Assembly: GCF_017562075.2 (NCBI RefSeq)
Contig: NC_054085.1
Coordinates: 19,081,222-19,145,221 of the forward strand
Length of the DNA: 64,000 bases
Direction: 5' to 3'
Source: Anopheles merus
Taxonomy: Eukaryota > Arthropoda > Insecta > Diptera > Culicidae
The notes beneath the pieces are model-generated. The model was not told the DNA's origin, did not search any database, and saw only the letters and a program-made list of their open reading frames with translations. Shown piece by piece: positions 60,926 through 64,000 of the stretch; position 1 is the stretch's first letter, and each line of letters begins with the position of its first letter. Both the position numbers and the translations under genes were made by a program.

Positions 60926-62658
60926 ATGGGCAAACCGGAACAACCGCTGATCGTGCGGTACAAAAACCAGTGGTACGATCTGACAGAGTTTGCCCACAAG
61001 CATCCGGGCGGGAAAAATTCGCTCACCGGCCTGCACGAGAAGGACATGGCGGAGCGGTTCGATCGGGCACCGGGCCACTCCCAGGCCGCCAAATACTTGA
61101 TGAAGGAGTACCAAATTAAGCACGAACCCAAACAGCAGCAACAGAACGGACACTCTCTACCGAACGGTACCAAAGCGACCGTGAACGGGGCAACGCTGCG
61201 GAATGGGACGAAAGCGACCGGCAACGGATTACACACCGCCAAACCGCACGGCGAGGGAAATACCACGGCAGTGACGGCGAACGGTGATGTAGCGCACCTT
61301 ACCGACGACAGTATGGAGGTACGTCATCCTAGTGAAGGGGTTGTTGTAGTAAAGCAAGTGTACAACAACTATTACACCCCCCCCCCCCCACCTCATTCCA
61401 CCGTTTCCTTATCGCGAATAGTACCTATAAACGCACAGCAAACACACTCGCTCACACACACCGAATTGTATTGCCGGTTATTTCAATCGTCATCATCATC
61501 ATCATTTCCTATCGTATCACCAACACCGTCATGGTCATGAAATAAGCAGTCGTTTGATGATTCACAGGCTGCCCAAGTTCACGCGATTCTCACACTGGCC
61601 GTACTGCCCATATCCTTATCTTGCGCGCAGCTTGATAAGAAACGTGCGCTGGTGGGGTTGAGGTGATTTCGTAATCCCCACGCCTATCTAACAAAACCGT
61701 TTCTCTTCCCTCCCTTCTCTTCCCTTTCCCCCTTAACCAGTACTTGGTTGACTGGAGTAAACCGATGCTGCTTCAAATCTACCGGCTGGGCGACAAATAC
61801 GCCGAATGGGTGAACAAACCCGTCGATCGCGAGCTGCGCCTGTTCGGTCCGACCTGGGTGGAAAACCTTACCCGCACGCCCTGGTGGATAGTGCCCGCCT
61901 TCTGGATACCGGCCATCCTGTACCTGATCGTGCGGCACGGTGCACAGCAGGTGGCCACCGGCCGGGGGTTTGCCAGCGCGAGCGAATCGTTCCGTACGGT
62001 CGAGCTTTACCTGCATCTAGCGCTCGGTGCGTTCGCGTGGACGCTGCTCGAGTACTCGCTCCACCGGTGGGTATTCCATCTCGACCCGAAGGGCAACCGG
62101 GTGCTGCAGACGTTTCACTTTCTGATACACGGCCAGCACCACAAGGTGCCGTTCGATCCGCACCGGCTAGTGTTTCCGGTACCGCCGGCCCTGCTGCTGA
62201 CCAGCCTGTTCTACCAGCCGCTGTACTATGCATTCCCCTATCCGCGGCTAACGCTTGCCGGTGGACTGATCGGTAAGTGGGTTTTGTTTTGTTTTGTTGT
62301 GGCTGAAATGAAGAGAGAAGAGGAATGGTTTTAGTAGCGCTACACATTCGTTTACCACCCGCAGGTTATCTCATATACGATATGATCCACTACTATCTAC
62401 ACTATGGCAGCCCAGCCGGGGGCCATCTGTATCACATGAAGCGATACCATTACTCCCATCACTTTGTCCATCACGATCAAGGTAAGTCTTTATATAAACG
62501 GGAGAGGAAAGAGAACGAATAAATTAGTAGATGTTTTACATTATTCTTAATATCTCTCCATTACCTCTCTAGGTTACGGTATTAGCAGCGACTTCTGGGA
62601 CAAACTGTTCGGTACGCGCATCATGCTGCGAAAGTTAAAGTATCTACTGAAGTGGTAA
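60926..62658 (+). CDS. FA2H: Fatty acid 2-hydroxylase (4 exons)
   Basis: Exons 60926-61318, 61741-62272, 62365-62481 and 62573-62658 join in frame to 375 residues, close to the usual length of about 372. Residues 5-75 are a cytochrome b5-like domain with the haem-ligand motif HPGG (26-29) and the second His in APGHS (51). Residues about 70-130 are a low-complexity linker with imperfect NGTKAT-NG repeats. The rest is a membrane fatty-acid hydroxylase domain with hydrophobic segments near FWIPAILYLIV and LHLALGAFAWTLL. Its His clusters hold the di-iron centre: LHRWVFH, HGQHHKVPFDPH, HYYLH, and YHMKRYHYSHHFVHH. The enzyme adds a 2-hydroxyl to fatty acids for 2-hydroxy-sphingolipids in the ER, using electrons passed through its b5 domain; in insects the product is linked to cuticle lipids and sphingolipids. 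The ATG in CAACCATGG is a strong start. Confidence 0.95.
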
Positions 62659-62760
62659 AACTGTGCCAGCAATCAATTCCTTCTTTCGGGTCGTTCAATT
62701 CCTATGGGATGGTGGTGCAAAACACTACTAAACTGGGCTGTTTCTTTTTTACTATTTAAT

Positions 62761-62766
62761 AATAAA
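62761..62766 (+). terminator. Polyadenylation signal of FA2H
   Basis: AATAAA about 100 bases after the stop codon. Confidence 0.55.
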
Positions 62767-62769
62767 AAT

Positions 62770-63813
62770 TAAGCAACTTTCATTCGCTTTCTCGTTTCGG
62801 AAAGGGACTGAGCAAGCGAGAAGCGTCAAAGGAGTTTGCATTATAATTTAAAGTTGTAGTTTTATTACACTTTAATGTACCCGATTCAGTTTGTTTTGTT
62901 TTCTTATATAGCTACGGATTGCATTCTTACTTGTTTTTTTTCCTGCTTAAGTACGAAAAGTGTGTCTCACAGATACTTTTTTGTTTGTTGTAAAGAAACG
63001 TAAAATATAATTGCAGTTTCGGCAGCATGCGCTGCTACGTCCGCTCCAAAGCTGCGGGAATAGTGGTCCAATGAATTGAATTGATTTTAAGTTGATATTT
63101 CTTTAATACACAAGTTGAATTATGAATGGATCAATGGAGGACGTGGATAATTTCCAGTTTTAAAATAGCTTACAGCCAAATTACACACTTTTAAAAACCA
63201 ATTTCGTCATTTCCTGTTATCCATGTAAGTTAAAGAAGTCTACTTTGTTAAGAAAAAACAATTTTAAGCAAAAGGGAATTTCATCACACTAAATGCCTTC
63301 ACATTTCAGCTTGCAATTTGTAATTAAAAAAACATCAAACTAAAACCAAAACCCATTCATTTGACCACTTTTCTCAACACAAAGAGCGGAGAAATAAAAG
63401 CTTTGAGGAAGGAAAATAGTGAATAAATAAAATATTACTCTAAATTTTAAAGTAAACAATATAAATAGCGAATCACATCACTATGAGAGCTGCTGGCGAT
63501 ACAGCAGAGAAAATGCAAATGCTACTAAGAATGCAATGCATATTGCCAATCCCGCTAAGTTGTTAAAGATTTTCTAAATACAATCGTACGATCCTCGTTT
63601 CATCTGCCATCACGGTTGCATACCCATACACAGGTATGCATATTCGATACGGCAATTAAGTAGTGAATGTTCAGCTTGCTTTTTGGTTTCACTATGCTCA
63701 ACAGCCCTAATTAGCAGCAGCAGCAGCAGCCGTCCACTAGTAATCTGCACTAACACATAAATAAAGCTCTTCTCCGCTGCTGCTGCTGCTGCTGCTGCAA
63801 TCGCACGCTGCAA
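62770..63813. other. Intergenic region / 3' UTR of the minus-strand gene at the right edge
   Basis: AT-rich, no coding frame recognised. A short CAG run at about 63714-63731 and a CTG run at about 63776-63797 face each other and could pair into a hairpin in the 3' UTR of the minus-strand gene. Confidence 0.5.
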
Positions 63814-64000
63814 CTAGCTGTTGTCCACTTTGGACGTTTTCTGCGTGAGCTGTCGAAGCTGGGGGAAGGAGCTTTTGGTTTGCGTCGGGTAGAGGCGTAT
63901 CGCCAGCTGGATGAACGGTTCGTACAGCGAGGCCCGCTCCATCGCGTTCACCGTGTAGTGCTTGATGCGCTCCCGGGCGCACCAATTGTTGGCGCGGTTG
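63814..64000 (-). CDS. C-terminal part of an unrecognised gene (cut by window edge)
   Basis: On the minus strand one frame runs open from the window edge to TAG at 63814-63816, giving about 61 residues. It reads sensibly as protein (ANNWCARERIKHYTVNAMER, then a helical ASLYEPFIQLAIRLYP) and has the GC-rich third positions of the other genes here. I do not recognise the family. The rest of the gene lies to the right of the window; an intron boundary within this stretch cannot be excluded. An alternative minus frame (to 63737) reads into the CTG repeat as poly-Ser and is less convincing. Confidence 0.6.
   Translation of the reverse strand, partial: NRANNWCARERIKHYTVNAMERASLYEPFIQLAIRLYPTQTKSSFPQLRQLTQKTSKVDNS

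Noticed and set aside
61684..62347. Long minus-strand frames opposite FA2H
   Set aside because: Antisense shadows of exon 2 of the FA2H gene, where GC-rich codons leave other frames open.
1..64000. CRISPR arrays, tRNA, rRNA or operons
   Set aside because: No regularly spaced repeats. No cloverleaf tRNA gene other than the tRNA-derived SINE heads. No rRNA similarity. The genes are spliced and widely spaced, as in an animal genome.

Overview
This looks like nuclear DNA from a mosquito, most likely Anopheles. The evidence is spliced genes with GT-AG introns and AATAAA signals, a fibrinogen-related (FREP) immune gene pair, many dinucleotide microsatellites, and a tRNA-derived SINE that resembles the Anopheles SINE200 family. 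Exon joins were worked out by hand from splice motifs, frame continuity and family conservation. No transcript data were available.

Layout. 1-4490: no gene recognised, but a solo LTR with a 5-bp target duplication at 4084-4307. 4599-7038: two intronless FREP genes arranged head to head, with mirror-image promoters. 10303-13249: a four-exon gene for a galectin-like domain joined to a Gln/His-rich linker and a C-terminal membrane segment. 13.3-27.8 kb: long non-coding stretch; a probable 5' UTR exon ends at 25490. 28008-45897: a ten-coding-exon SLC6 transporter of the SLC6A15/SLC6A17 type with a 10.6-kb first coding intron, a possible alternative last exon at 43724-43930, and a 3' UTR to about 48.4 kb. 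48.4-52.1 kb: intergenic DNA with a hAT element nested in another inverted-repeat element. 52196-53604: a three-exon gene for a two-repeat, lysine-rich protein of unknown function. 53.7-60.9 kb: intergenic, with a TA-flanked MITE, a SINE and a second copy of another MITE family. 60926-62658: fatty acid 2-hydroxylase (FA2H) in four exons. 63814-64000: C-terminal end of an unrecognised minus-strand gene that runs off the window.

The genes are not an operon and show no obvious common pathway. The FREPs and the galectin-like protein are both lectin-type folds associated with insect immunity, but nothing in the sequence shows that they are co-regulated. I found no convincing new multi-gene system. 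The most interesting points are the mirrored FREP pair, in which one copy has lost its C-terminal ligand-pocket segment; the membrane-anchored, motif-degenerate galectin-like protein; the alternative SLC6 tail exon; and several well-bounded mobile elements.
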